This document shows positions 1 to 6,678 of a DNA stretch of 10,931 nucleotides, piece by piece. This DNA is from an uncultured Pirellulaceae bacterium (GTDB taxonomy: Bacteria; Planctomycetota; Planctomycetia; Pirellulales; Pirellulaceae). The position numbers and the translations under genes were made by a program. Positions within the stretch are counted from its first letter, which is position 1. Every line of letters starts with the position of its first letter. A model generated the notes under the pieces. It did no database searches and was not told where the DNA came from. It worked only from the letters and a program-made list of their open reading frames with translations. The DNA is taken from the NCBI GenBank assembly GCA_934255105.1, contig CAKQNH010000082.1, positions 1-10,931 of the forward strand. The letters are read 5' to 3'.

Positions 1-3
1 CAA

Positions 4-77
4 GTAGGCTCGTAACAAGCACCGCGCAGTTACGGCACGGGCCGCGAGGTTGCTTTGGTTCCGCACTAAGCGCTCCC
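4..77 (+). repeat. REP-like repeat, long form, copy A
   Basis: This stretch matches 2216-2289 without gaps at about 63 of 74 positions. It opens with GTAGGCTCGTAACAAGC and also shares GAGGTTGCTTTGGT further in. An imperfect palindrome is visible, CGTAAC (11-16) with GTTACG (29-34). The 5' GTAG next to a hairpin is the layout known for REP elements mobilised by RAYT (Y1-type) transposases, but no such transposase is in the window, so that link is inference. Read in frame 1 the window opens Gln-Val-Gly-Ser-stop (TAA at 13-15), so a plus-strand gene off the left edge may end inside this copy. Confidence 0.75.
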
Positions 78-89
78 AGTCGACCAAAC

Positions 90-117
90 TTGGACGTGAT
101 AGCAAGTCCAGTACAAT
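90..117 (+). promoter_or_regulatory. Possible sigma70-like promoter for the HicB-like gene
   Basis: TTGGAC (90-95) and TACAAT (112-117) are separated by 16 bp, close to the bacterial housekeeping consensus. They lie about 80 bp upstream of the chosen HicB-like start. An imperfect inverted repeat, ACTTGGAC (88-95) with GTCCAGT (106-112), overlaps the -35 box and could be an operator. Planctomycete promoters are poorly defined, so this is a pattern match only. Confidence 0.3.
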
Positions 118-194
118 TGGCGTAAAATAGTGACTCCGATAGCCGGAAGGTTCATGAAGTGAACGGTCAAACGAGCGATTGGAGAATCCAAGTC

Positions 195-449
195 ATGAAT
201 CAAGCTGCGAAATATGTGAAAATCGTTGAATGGTCCAATGAAGACAATTGCTTCGTGGGAAGTTGTCCTGGATTGTTTTACGGAGGCTGCCACGGCAGCG
301 ACGAGCAAGCCGTGTTTGCGGAACTCTGTCGCATTGTTGAAGAAACGCTGGAACTGTACGCAGCTCAAGGCAAGCCCTTGCCGCCGCTTACGTCCGGGTA
401 CGATTGGGCTAATACGATCACGAATGCTTCTTCCGCCAGCGGGGAGTGA
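195..449 (+). CDS. HicB-like antitoxin-fold protein, solitary
   Basis: This 84-residue protein resembles the HicB-like antitoxin family: an early beta strand (YVKIVEW), an acidic turn (SNEDNCFVGSCPGL), a Gly-rich GGCHGSDE segment, a helix (VFAELCRIVEETLELY) and a closing GKPLPPL. That is the partly degraded RNase-like fold of HicB. No C-terminal DNA-binding domain is visible; the tail is Ser/Ala-rich. The ATG at 195 is preferred because GGAG (181-184) lies 10 bp upstream and the family signature begins right after it. An in-frame GTG at 159 would add 12 unlike residues. HicB normally neutralises the HicA mRNA interferase, but no HicA gene lies next to it here: the next gene is a sugar-isomerase-like enzyme 75 bp downstream. 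It is therefore probably an orphan HicB-like protein of unknown role. Confidence 0.8.
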   Translation: MNQAAKYVKIVEWSNEDNCFVGSCPGLFYGGCHGSDEQAVFAELCRIVEETLELYAAQGKPLPPLTSGYDWANTITNASSASGE

Positions 450-524
450 TGGCAGTTCATAATGTAGTCGCCCCGCGCGAGTTCAGTCTCTTACACTTCG
501 TTCACTCCAACCAAGGAATCTCTC

Positions 525-1394
525 ATGTCATTACAGCGTCGCCAGTTTCTCGCCCATTCCGCCGCCGGTGTGGCTGCACTCTCTGCACTGCGACTGGGGG
601 CTGCTGAGGCCCCGCAAACCTCGCTTAAGCTTGGACTCGTCACTTACAACTGGGGCAAAGATTGGGATATACCGACGATCATCAAGAATTGCGAAGCGGC
701 CCAATTTAGCGGCGTTGAATTGCGTAGCACGCACAAGCACGGCGTCGAAATCACATTGGACGCGAAACAACGCGAGCGTGTTCGCCAACTATTCGCAGAC
801 AGCAACGTGACCCCCGTCGGACTCGGCAGCGCTTGCGAGTACCACGCGATTGACTCGGCGGAGCTGCGGAAGAATATCGAAGAAACTCAGCAGTATGTGA
901 AACTGTGCAAAGATATCGGCGGCAGCGGCGTCAAGGTACGCCCCAATGGCTTGCCTGCGGGTCGGCCGGTCGAGCAGACGCTCGCGCAGATTGGCAAATC
1001 GCTCAATGAGGTCGGTCGCTTTGCCGCCGACTACGGCATCCAGATCCGAGTCGAAGTGCATGGCAAAGGAACCTCGGAGATTCCTAATATGAAGACGATC
1101 ATGGACATCGCCGATCACCCCAACGTGGCCGTGTGCTGGAACTGCAACCCACAAGACATGGACGGCGCGGGACTGCGACACAACTACAATCTATTGAAAG
1201 ACCGGATGGGAACGGTTCACATCCACGACCTGCGCAACGACAATTATCCTTGGGCCGAGTTGTTTCCAATGCTCAAAGCCACCGACGCCAAGAGCTTTAC
1301 CGGCTGGACGTTGCTCGAGGAGGGTAGCGCTCCCAAAGATTTGGTCGAAGCGATGAAAGAAAATCGCGTCCGCTGGGAAGCATTGACGAGCTAG
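525..1394 (+). CDS. Tat-exported sugar phosphate isomerase/epimerase-like TIM barrel protein
   Basis: This 289-residue protein belongs to the xylose-isomerase-like TIM barrel family (AP endonuclease 2 superfamily), whose members isomerise, epimerise or dehydrate sugars and inositols using a divalent metal. Residues 1 to about 29 form a twin-arginine signal: RRQFL at 5-9, then an Ala-rich hydrophobic stretch, so it is predicted to be exported folded. The barrel begins at LGLVTYNWG (37-44). Likely metal or substrate residues are E65 (GVELR), E177 (RVEVHG), N206/N208 (CWNCN), H232 and H234 (HIHD), and E265/E266 (LLEEG), matching the usual Glu/Asp-or-Asn/His/Glu set. The ATG at 525 has AAGGA seven bases upstream. 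Many planctomycete paralogues share this plan with unknown substrates, so the true reaction is open. The gene converges with a minus-strand gene, with 14 bp between the stops. Confidence 0.9.
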   Translation: MSLQRRQFLAHSAAGVAALSALRLGAAEAPQTSLKLGLVTYNWGKDWDIPTIIKNCEAAQFSGVELRSTHKHGVEITLDAKQRERVRQLFADSNVTPVGLGSACEYHAIDSAELRKNIEETQQYVKLCKDIGGSGVKVRPNGLPAGRPVEQTLAQIGKSLNEVGRFAADYGIQIRVEVHGKGTSEIPNMKTIMDIADHPNVAVCWNCNPQDMDGAGLRHNYNLLKDRMGTVHIHDLRNDNYPWAELFPMLKATDAKSFTGWTLLEEGSAPKDLVEAMKENRVRWEALTS

Positions 1395-1420
1395 CGTAAG
1401 TGAGCCTCTTACGAGCCTAC
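1395..1420. terminator. REP-like hairpin between convergent genes
   Basis: CGTAAG (1395-1400) and CTTACG (1408-1413) form a perfect six-base stem with a seven-base loop. On the minus strand it is preceded by GTAGGCT, the foot shared with the other repeats here. It starts right after the TAG of the plus-strand isomerase-like gene and contains the TAA (1409-1411) of the minus-strand DUF4058 gene. A hairpin between converging genes can stop transcription from both sides. No T-tract follows, so it would not be a classical intrinsic terminator; roadblock, mRNA 3'-end protection or simple repeat remnant are equally possible. Confidence 0.5.
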
Positions 1421-2167
1421 GCCCTCAACCACTTGCCGCCAGCGGCGTGGCACGCCGCGCCAGGCCTCGTTGTAAGTTGCTTCGAGCGGTATGTTGACGT
1501 AGCGATCTTGCGTCAGAAAGATGGGCATGTCGATCAGCACATCACCCACAGAGAATGGCTCGAAATAGGCGGTGGGGCGCAACGAAGATCGATACGCGGC
1601 CATACCCAAGGGATGTTGACTGTCGACGCCTGGTGCCGAGGCATCGCCAAAGTGTTGTTCCCAAAATTGTGCATGAATACCGCGCACGTCACGCGCTGTT
1701 GGCGGGTGCAGGTCGAGCACCAATAGATGGCAACCACTTCGCAGCCCATTAGCGAGCTTATCCAAGAATGAACGCATCGCAACTTCACTATGTTTGTTCC
1801 CAAGTGAAACGATTTCGATGTAACCGATCACTCGATCGCCACTAACATGCCGTACAACAACATGCGTGGCGCGCCCCGCGTACAAGTCGATATCGACGTC
1901 ATGGCTATAACGCGTCTGAGGTGGTTTTTCCAAAACGGCTATACTGGTAACGCAATTGTCTGCGTCGCCGAAAGCCTCATTCGACGCACTGACGTGCTCC
2001 AATGTGAGAACATCAGGAATCGGCCCTTCTGCAACCTGCTCCGCCATCGCGTAAAAATCATTAGGCAACAGACCGTCGTTGAGGGCATTTGAAATAGCGA
2101 TAATCCAGCGTTGATGGAAATCGTAAAAAACCCCTGCGTCAACGCGCGTCCAGTCATGCATTGGCAT
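1409..2167 (-). CDS. DUF4058 family protein
   Basis: About 252 residues. The opening MHDWTRVDAGVFYDFHQRW, then LNDGLLPNDFYAMAEQ, IGYIEIVSLGNK in the middle and the segment near LLVLDLHPPTARD are hallmarks of DUF4058, a family of unknown function common in planctomycetes and cyanobacteria. No signal peptide or membrane segment is seen, so it is probably cytoplasmic. An ATG at 2179 is four codons further upstream, but the ATG ending at 2167 has GGGGA five bases before it and matches the usual MPMHDW start of relatives, so it was chosen. The C-terminus Gly-Val-Gly-Ser-stop is encoded by a REP-like repeat. Matching inverted copies of that repeat foot bracket the gene (1409-1421 and 2215-2227), which could reflect cassette-like movement. 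No biochemical role can be assigned. Confidence 0.85.
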   Translation of the reverse strand: MPMHDWTRVDAGVFYDFHQRWIIAISNALNDGLLPNDFYAMAEQVAEGPIPDVLTLEHVSASNEAFGDADNCVTSIAVLEKPPQTRYSHDVDIDLYAGRATHVVVRHVSGDRVIGYIEIVSLGNKHSEVAMRSFLDKLANGLRSGCHLLVLDLHPPTARDVRGIHAQFWEQHFGDASAPGVDSQHPLGMAAYRSSLRPTAYFEPFSVGDVLIDMPIFLTQDRYVNIPLEATYNEAWRGVPRRWRQVVEGVGS

Positions 2168-2214
2168 ACCATTCCCCATTCGATTGATCGACCTCTTATC
2201 ATTCTACTCGCTGG

Positions 2215-2387
2215 CGTAGGCTCGTAACAAGCGCAGGGAAGTTGCGGCACGGGCAGCGAGGTTGCTTTGGTCCCGCAGCAGACGCTCCCGCAGCGGTAAC
2301 GCCATTCACATTTGGATGTGGAAACGCTGCCTTCAAATCACTTGCTTCGGTCTGCCGTAACAGCGCTCCGCTCGTTACGAGCCTACG
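2215..2387. repeat. Paired inverted REP-like element (BIME/REPIN-like)
   Basis: This 173-bp element is bounded by a perfect 14-bp inverted repeat: CGTAGGCTCGTAAC (2215-2228) and GTTACGAGCCTACG (2374-2387). The pairing continues inward for five more positions with one mismatch. The left arm (2216-2289) is about 85 percent identical to 4-77. The right arm (2350-2386) matches 5640-5676 at 33 of 37 positions. The right arm folds as CGTAAC-AGCG, loop CTC, CGCT-C-GTTACG (2356-2379), a ten-pair stem with one bulged C. Two REPs in inverted orientation with a short spacer match the known BIME/REPIN arrangement. The right arm overlaps the 3' end of the ceramidase-like gene and contains its stop codon. 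Confidence 0.8.
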
Positions 2388-3787
2388 GCCGTGAGCAAAC
2401 TTTGGATGCCAGTCGAGAGGATGGGATCGATCGCCGAGGAGCACCAGGCAACGCTGGGTGCGTAGCCCCCTTGGGGATAAGCATCGGCGGTAGGAATGTA
2501 CCACGGTCCGCCGTCGCCGTACGCAGCACAGGCGATAAACCGCGTTGGCACTTGAGCCTGTGCCCTTAACTGGTACTCGACAAAACACTCCGATGGCAGG
2601 TGCAGCATGGAAACTGCATTGATGTGTAGACCACTTAGGGTCAGCGGGATTTCATTCTGAATTCGCTGAGCCCAGGCCACGGCGTAAGCTGGACGATTGC
2701 GGTTGACGACCGACTGCTTGGGATCCGTGATCTGCTGCATCAGTTTTGCAACATCGATCGTAGGATTGACCGGTGGCAAGATGTCCTGAGTGACCCATTT
2801 CACCGCAGCAACTTCTTCGCGTTTCAAGTTCTTGGCTGCCTCCCGCATGCCGGCTAACATGCGTTGCACCAAGATCGGTCTCATCTCTTTTGAGCCGTCG
2901 TTGTATTTCCCCGCTCCGATGTTTCCCCCGCACCCATTGAAGTACAGGTGGGTGCAAGCGGGGTCATCGATTTGCATCTGCTTGCGAGCTAAACCGCAAA
3001 AGTCGGAACTCACTCGTCCGTCGCCGTAGTAGCTCATCGGATGGCAAGCGTAATAGTAGCACGCGGCGACTTTTTGATCGCCGTTGTAGAACGCGACCTG
3101 CTTCAGCATCGGGTCGATCAGCGCTTCGGGATACTGTTGGTGCTCTGGTGACTTGGAGCTGCTTCCCCGCTGCGATCGCACTTTGCCATCTAAGCCGATC
3201 AGCCTGCGATTGCCGGCAACCTTGAGCACAGCAGCTTGCCCCGAGGCGATATGAGTAACTGGTACAGGAGCTTGCATGGCCTGCTGGACCGACGTTCTTG
3301 CCGACTCGAGGCAAGTTTCGAAAAACTCCGGTTCGATGGTCCGCGGCAGATCTCCCCGCTCGCCAACGAGTTGATCCGCGTCCAAACATGCAAACGGTGC
3401 GTTGTGCTGATGCACGACGTGAACAGTAACTCGATCGATGGTCGTCCCCGCAGCGTCGGCCAACGCCTGCCGCCATTTGGTGTGGGCGGAGTTCAGCAAG
3501 CCCGTCCAGTCGATTACACAAACCACGATCGGCTTGCCATGGCCTAGCAGCACATAACCAATGGCTTCTAGCGGATCATCGACCGCTTCCACTGGCTTGA
3601 TCCAGCCGCCACATAGAGCATGTCCCGGAGGCGGAGTCACGTCAAAGCGAAAGGTCCCTATCTTCAGATCGCTGGTAGCTTGAGGAGGTTCATTGGCGAC
3701 AGATGAAACACCAGCACCGATAGCCGCGAGTGCAGTTCCAGCGACAAACGCGCGACGATTGACTGCACCGAAAGGAGAGGTGTCCAT
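2375..3787 (-). CDS. Neutral/alkaline ceramidase-like protein, Tat-exported
   Basis: This 470-residue protein resembles the N-terminal catalytic domain of neutral/alkaline ceramidases, zinc amidases that split N-acyl sphingosine. NRRAFVAGTALAAIG (10-24) is a twin-arginine signal. DVTPPPGH (49-56) is the usual domain opening. Candidate zinc ligands are H126/H128 (HQHNAPF), H249 (CHPMSYYG), E400 (LPSECF) and a Tyr near 430-442 (YIPTADAYPQGGY). The region that holds the nucleophilic Ser in Pseudomonas ceramidase (GDxSPN) reads GCGGNIGAGKYND here (285-297), lacking that Ser and Asp, so ceramide may not be the substrate. True ceramidases are roughly 650 residues or more; this one lacks their C-terminal Ig-like domain. 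GGAG lies eight bases before the ATG. It follows the amidohydrolase gene by 39 bp, probably in one operon. Its last residues, AVGS, and its stop come from a REP-like repeat. Confidence 0.87.
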   Translation of the reverse strand: MDTSPFGAVNRRAFVAGTALAAIGAGVSSVANEPPQATSDLKIGTFRFDVTPPPGHALCGGWIKPVEAVDDPLEAIGYVLLGHGKPIVVCVIDWTGLLNSAHTKWRQALADAAGTTIDRVTVHVVHQHNAPFACLDADQLVGERGDLPRTIEPEFFETCLESARTSVQQAMQAPVPVTHIASGQAAVLKVAGNRRLIGLDGKVRSQRGSSSKSPEHQQYPEALIDPMLKQVAFYNGDQKVAACYYYACHPMSYYGDGRVSSDFCGLARKQMQIDDPACTHLYFNGCGGNIGAGKYNDGSKEMRPILVQRMLAGMREAAKNLKREEVAAVKWVTQDILPPVNPTIDVAKLMQQITDPKQSVVNRNRPAYAVAWAQRIQNEIPLTLSGLHINAVSMLHLPSECFVEYQLRAQAQVPTRFIACAAYGDGGPWYIPTADAYPQGGYAPSVAWCSSAIDPILSTGIQSLLTAVGS

Positions 3788-3826
3788 TGATATTGCTCCA
3801 CAGGAAATTGATAGTGATAAAGCTCG

Positions 3827-5563
3827 TTAGCGCTCTGCATGAAATAGACGCTCGCCGTCCAACCATGTCTCCAGAACTTTTGTTTCGCGAATTTGCTCGT
3901 CAGGGCAGCTCAGCAAATCGCTGTCAATCACACAGAAATCTGCTCGCTTACCCATCTCTAACGAGCCAATTTCATGGTCGGCGCGCATTAGCCAGGCATT
4001 GTTGATCGTGTAGAAGCGGATCATCTGCTCGCGGCTGAGCGCTTCGCTCAGGTGAATCGGCTGGTCGTGCCAGCGGGCAGTTCGCGTCACGGCAACCCAC
4101 ATTCCCAGGAACGGGTTGTAAGGATTCACACTCCGCAGCGATCCGATTTTTTGCATGTGATCACTGCCACCACCGGCGACCACACCGGCGTCAAACAGGC
4201 TCTTCAGTGGAATGAAGAGTTTCAGTCGTTCGTCGCCGAACTGGGCCACCAGTGTCCGTGCATCCAGATAGAGCCAAGCGGGTTGCAGGTCGACACCCAC
4301 ACCAAGCTTGGCGGCTCCCTCGATGGCCCGCTGGCTCATGAAACTCGAATGCGTGATCGACGATCGAGTAGGAGCGATCGGGATATCTTTGTTAACTCGC
4401 TCATAGGCTTCAACGAGTGCTTCGATAGCCGCGTCGCCTTGACAGTGAGCCGTGAAGGCCAGGCCTCGCGACGCACACAATCGCACCAGCTCTTCCAATC
4501 GATCCGTATCAACAAACTGCATCCCGCGGTAGAGTGGATCGACAATTCCGTAGATGCTGCTGATGCCCCAGGGCTGATTAAAGTAGGCGCTGCCGGTCAA
4601 CATTCCGCCGTCCTCAAACACTTTCACTCCGATGACCGCCAAGCGTGGATCGGGGTTCTTAAAAAACGGGTCGGCCACGATCGCGTCCAGGCGTTCTTCA
4701 ATCTCCGCCAGGCTGACGTTGGGGGACATCGACCGCGACATGCGAACTCGGGTTGTCAAACGATCGGCTTCCAACAGTCGTACATACGCCGAACGCCCTG
4801 AATCGCTGCAATTGCGGTCGATGATCCCCGTGATTCCCCAGCGGTTGTAATCTGCCAGCAGTTCCACTAAGCGATCATCCATCGCGTCGCTCGTCAAATT
4901 CTTGCGGCTCTTGTCTGCTCGAGTCTTAAAGATCGACGATGTATTTCGGATCACCCCCGTCAACTCGCCAGTTTTCGGATCGACGCCGACTCGATCGGGA
5001 TGCTCGGCTGCGAACTTTTTGTCGATGCCATTTTCGGCCAACCCAAGCGAGTTGGCACTACCATCGGGGCCGGTGCGAAACAAGACGGGATGCTTAGGGG
5101 CGACCGAGTCCAATTCTTCGCGAGTGGGAAAACGCTGCTCGCGCAGACGGGTGATAAAAATTTGCTGCAGCACAATCCACTGGCCCTCTGGGACGACACC
5201 TGCCCGCTCACGCACGTAGCTCAGCACGTCGGCGATCGTCTCCATCGACGGGATCTCGTGATCCGCCTCGAACTGGCTGGCTCCCTGTGGATGAACATGC
5301 GAATCGATCAGCCCCGGCAAGACCATTTTGCCCATCAGGTCGATCACTTTGGTCGTCGGCTCGATCAAAGACTCGATCTCTGCATCCGTGCCCACGGCGG
5401 TGATCAGGCCATCGCTGATCGCCATCGCCTGGACGACTCGAAAGTCGGAATCGACGGTGACAATCTTGCCATGTCGCAAGACCACGTCCGCTCCCAACGT
5501 AGACGTGGCAGCGAACATCAAGACGGCCAGGAACACGAAACAGGAGTGGGGCAACTTTATCAT
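3827..5563 (-). CDS. Secreted metal-dependent amidohydrolase, family 3
   Basis: The 578-residue product is an amidohydrolase of the family 3 type (TIM barrel plus small beta-sandwich), which cleaves amide or related C-N bonds with one or two metal ions. Visible motifs are the beta-sandwich start VVLRHGKIVTVD, the metal-binding HVH (89-91, in LPGLIDSHVHPQG), K314 (GVKVFEDGG), H373 and the QGD after it (AHCQGD), H405 (ITHSSF), D468 (GGGSDH), and the closing GSLEMGKRADFCVID. The N-terminus MIKLPHSCFVFLAVLMFAAT, with Leu-Gly-Ala at 23-25, is a Sec signal peptide. A TTG eight codons upstream could be read as a start, but the ATG at 5563 puts the signal at the true N-terminus. No strong ribosome-binding site is visible at either. 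The gene precedes the ceramidase-like gene on the same strand. Relatives include imidazolonepropionase-like and AepA-like proteins; the substrate is unknown. Confidence 0.9.
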   Translation of the reverse strand: MIKLPHSCFVFLAVLMFAATSTLGADVVLRHGKIVTVDSDFRVVQAMAISDGLITAVGTDAEIESLIEPTTKVIDLMGKMVLPGLIDSHVHPQGASQFEADHEIPSMETIADVLSYVRERAGVVPEGQWIVLQQIFITRLREQRFPTREELDSVAPKHPVLFRTGPDGSANSLGLAENGIDKKFAAEHPDRVGVDPKTGELTGVIRNTSSIFKTRADKSRKNLTSDAMDDRLVELLADYNRWGITGIIDRNCSDSGRSAYVRLLEADRLTTRVRMSRSMSPNVSLAEIEERLDAIVADPFFKNPDPRLAVIGVKVFEDGGMLTGSAYFNQPWGISSIYGIVDPLYRGMQFVDTDRLEELVRLCASRGLAFTAHCQGDAAIEALVEAYERVNKDIPIAPTRSSITHSSFMSQRAIEGAAKLGVGVDLQPAWLYLDARTLVAQFGDERLKLFIPLKSLFDAGVVAGGGSDHMQKIGSLRSVNPYNPFLGMWVAVTRTARWHDQPIHLSEALSREQMIRFYTINNAWLMRADHEIGSLEMGKRADFCVIDSDLLSCPDEQIRETKVLETWLDGERLFHAER

Positions 5564-5639
5564 GTCGGTATCTTTACTGTGATGCAACGTTACTGCAGAA
5601 TTAAATGGATATTGTCGTCCTGGGGACGAGCCTGCGGCG

Positions 5640-5676
5640 GCCTGCCGTAACAGCGCTGCGCTCGTTACAAGCGTAC
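5640..5676 (-). repeat. REP-like repeat, short form
   Basis: This is a second copy of the right arm at 2350-2386 (33 of 37 positions identical) in the same orientation. The hairpin is GTAAC (5647-5651) AGCG, loop CTG, CGCT-C-GTTAC (5664-5668). The foot has decayed from GTAGGCTCG to GTACGCTTG on the minus strand. It sits in the 135-bp gap between the 324-residue secreted protein and the amidohydrolase, both on the minus strand, so it may separate two transcription units or tune read-through. Confidence 0.75.
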
Positions 5677-5698
5677 ACGTTGCAAGTCTACAAGAGAC

Positions 5699-6673
5699 TT
5701 AACGGCCTGGGGGGATGGTCAATAGGACGGGCTCCGAGGATTCGTCGGGCAAGGCGTCGGAAATCATCGACCCGGCTACGGCACCGTCCCAGTCATGCGA
5801 TAGCAGTAAATCGAAGCCAGGGTTTAAGTTTTTGACTTGGCATGAGCAGGGACCAGCCATAAACTTGCAAGCGGTATCAATCGTGGCGGTCATAATTCCT
5901 CGACCGACCAAGCCGTACAGGACCCGCCCACGCCCAAACACAGGGAACGCTTGTGGCTCGGTCTGCGACAACTCGGCCTCACTGTTTGCCAATGCGGCCA
6001 ACACAAAGGCTTCCTTGGGATCCTTCCGGTCGAGCTTTACGATCGAGAATTCAATGCGCAGCGGAATCTTGTTGTTTTCCAAACGCGCCGGTTCGATTTC
6101 CAATACTTCTGCGGTGGGCACCGTCAGATTTTGTTGATTGGCGGCCAAGCGTTGTTCAAGCGTGCGCAGTGCCAAGTCGTCCTTGTCTGCATCTCCACTG
6201 GGGACAAAGATCCAGACGGCTGTTTGTCCACTGCTCAATCGCCGAGCAACTTCCTTTCGCGCGGGAGAATGCAGCAGGCGGTCTACGGCTGTGCCGTTCA
6301 GCTCGCCAGCTTCGATAACGCGATCCGGCACTTGCTCCGCCGTGGGCGGATAGAGCACGATCATCAGCGGCGAGTCCTTGGGCTGATGTTGCTGCCACAG
6401 CTTGAGTAAGCGTTCGTCGCGGATCGTCGCCACGTCGGCTGTCGCCACCTCGAAATTAGCACCATGCTCTGCCTCAGCCGATTGCAACCGCTGCAGGCTG
6501 GTCTGTGAAGCTGCGTCGAGCGGCTCGGACGAAAGCACGACAACTTGGTATTTGTCCGCCGGCCAGCGTTCCAGTGCATAACGAAACACGGGAACTTCAC
6601 AAGCCATGACAACGGCGACTGAGGCAACCACTGCGGTAGCAGCCAATAAAAGAACACGCACAGATTTATTCAT
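5699..6673 (-). CDS. Conserved secreted protein of unknown function with CEVPVFRYALERW motif
   Basis: This 324-residue protein has a hydrophobic N-terminus (VRVLLLAATAVVASVAVVMA, 5-24) followed by Cys25, so it is exported by Sec. The VMAC sequence is a poor but possible lipobox, so lipid anchoring at Cys25 is conceivable. The next residues, CEVPVFRYALERWPAD, are to my recollection a motif recurring in planctomycete and verrucomicrobial secreted proteins without a known function. The central part looks alpha/beta (YQVVVLSSEPL, SPLMIVLYPP, TAVWIFVPSGD). Near the C-terminus are C269 and a CSC pair (C276, C278). Cys-rich ends and alternating strands suggest a thioredoxin-like or metal/redox role, but no CxxC site is seen. 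It starts 5 bp after the stop of the PQQ-type gene, implying translational coupling. AGAGAGA upstream may serve as a weak ribosome-binding site. Confidence 0.8.
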   Translation of the reverse strand: MNKSVRVLLLAATAVVASVAVVMACEVPVFRYALERWPADKYQVVVLSSEPLDAASQTSLQRLQSAEAEHGANFEVATADVATIRDERLLKLWQQHQPKDSPLMIVLYPPTAEQVPDRVIEAGELNGTAVDRLLHSPARKEVARRLSSGQTAVWIFVPSGDADKDDLALRTLEQRLAANQQNLTVPTAEVLEIEPARLENNKIPLRIEFSIVKLDRKDPKEAFVLAALANSEAELSQTEPQAFPVFGRGRVLYGLVGRGIMTATIDTACKFMAGPCSCQVKNLNPGFDLLLSHDWDGAVAGSMISDALPDESSEPVLLTIPPGR

Positions 6674-6678
6674 ATCTA

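Noticed and set aside
103..162. Short open stretch upstream of the HicB-like gene ending VTPIAGRFMK, possibly a toxin remnant
   Set aside because: It is open only after a stop at 100-102, has no good start codon and does not resemble a HicA C-terminus.
2215..2387. CRISPR-like or att-site reading of the inverted repeats
   Set aside because: Only two inverted copies with no regular spacers, and no integrase, transposase or cas gene nearby; the REP-pair explanation fits better.
3822..3837. GCTCGTTAGCGCTC at the amidohydrolase 3' end, resembling part of the REP-like repeat
   Set aside because: Only eight contiguous bases match, with no foot and no hairpin, so chance is likely.
4052..4801. Long plus-strand open frame (249 codons) opposite the amidohydrolase
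   Set aside because: It is antisense to a gene with clear family motifs, and its translation shows no recognisable domain.
5000..5650. Plus-strand open frame (216 codons) running into the repeat at 5640
   Set aside because: It overlaps the well-supported amidohydrolase N-terminus and has no protein-family features.
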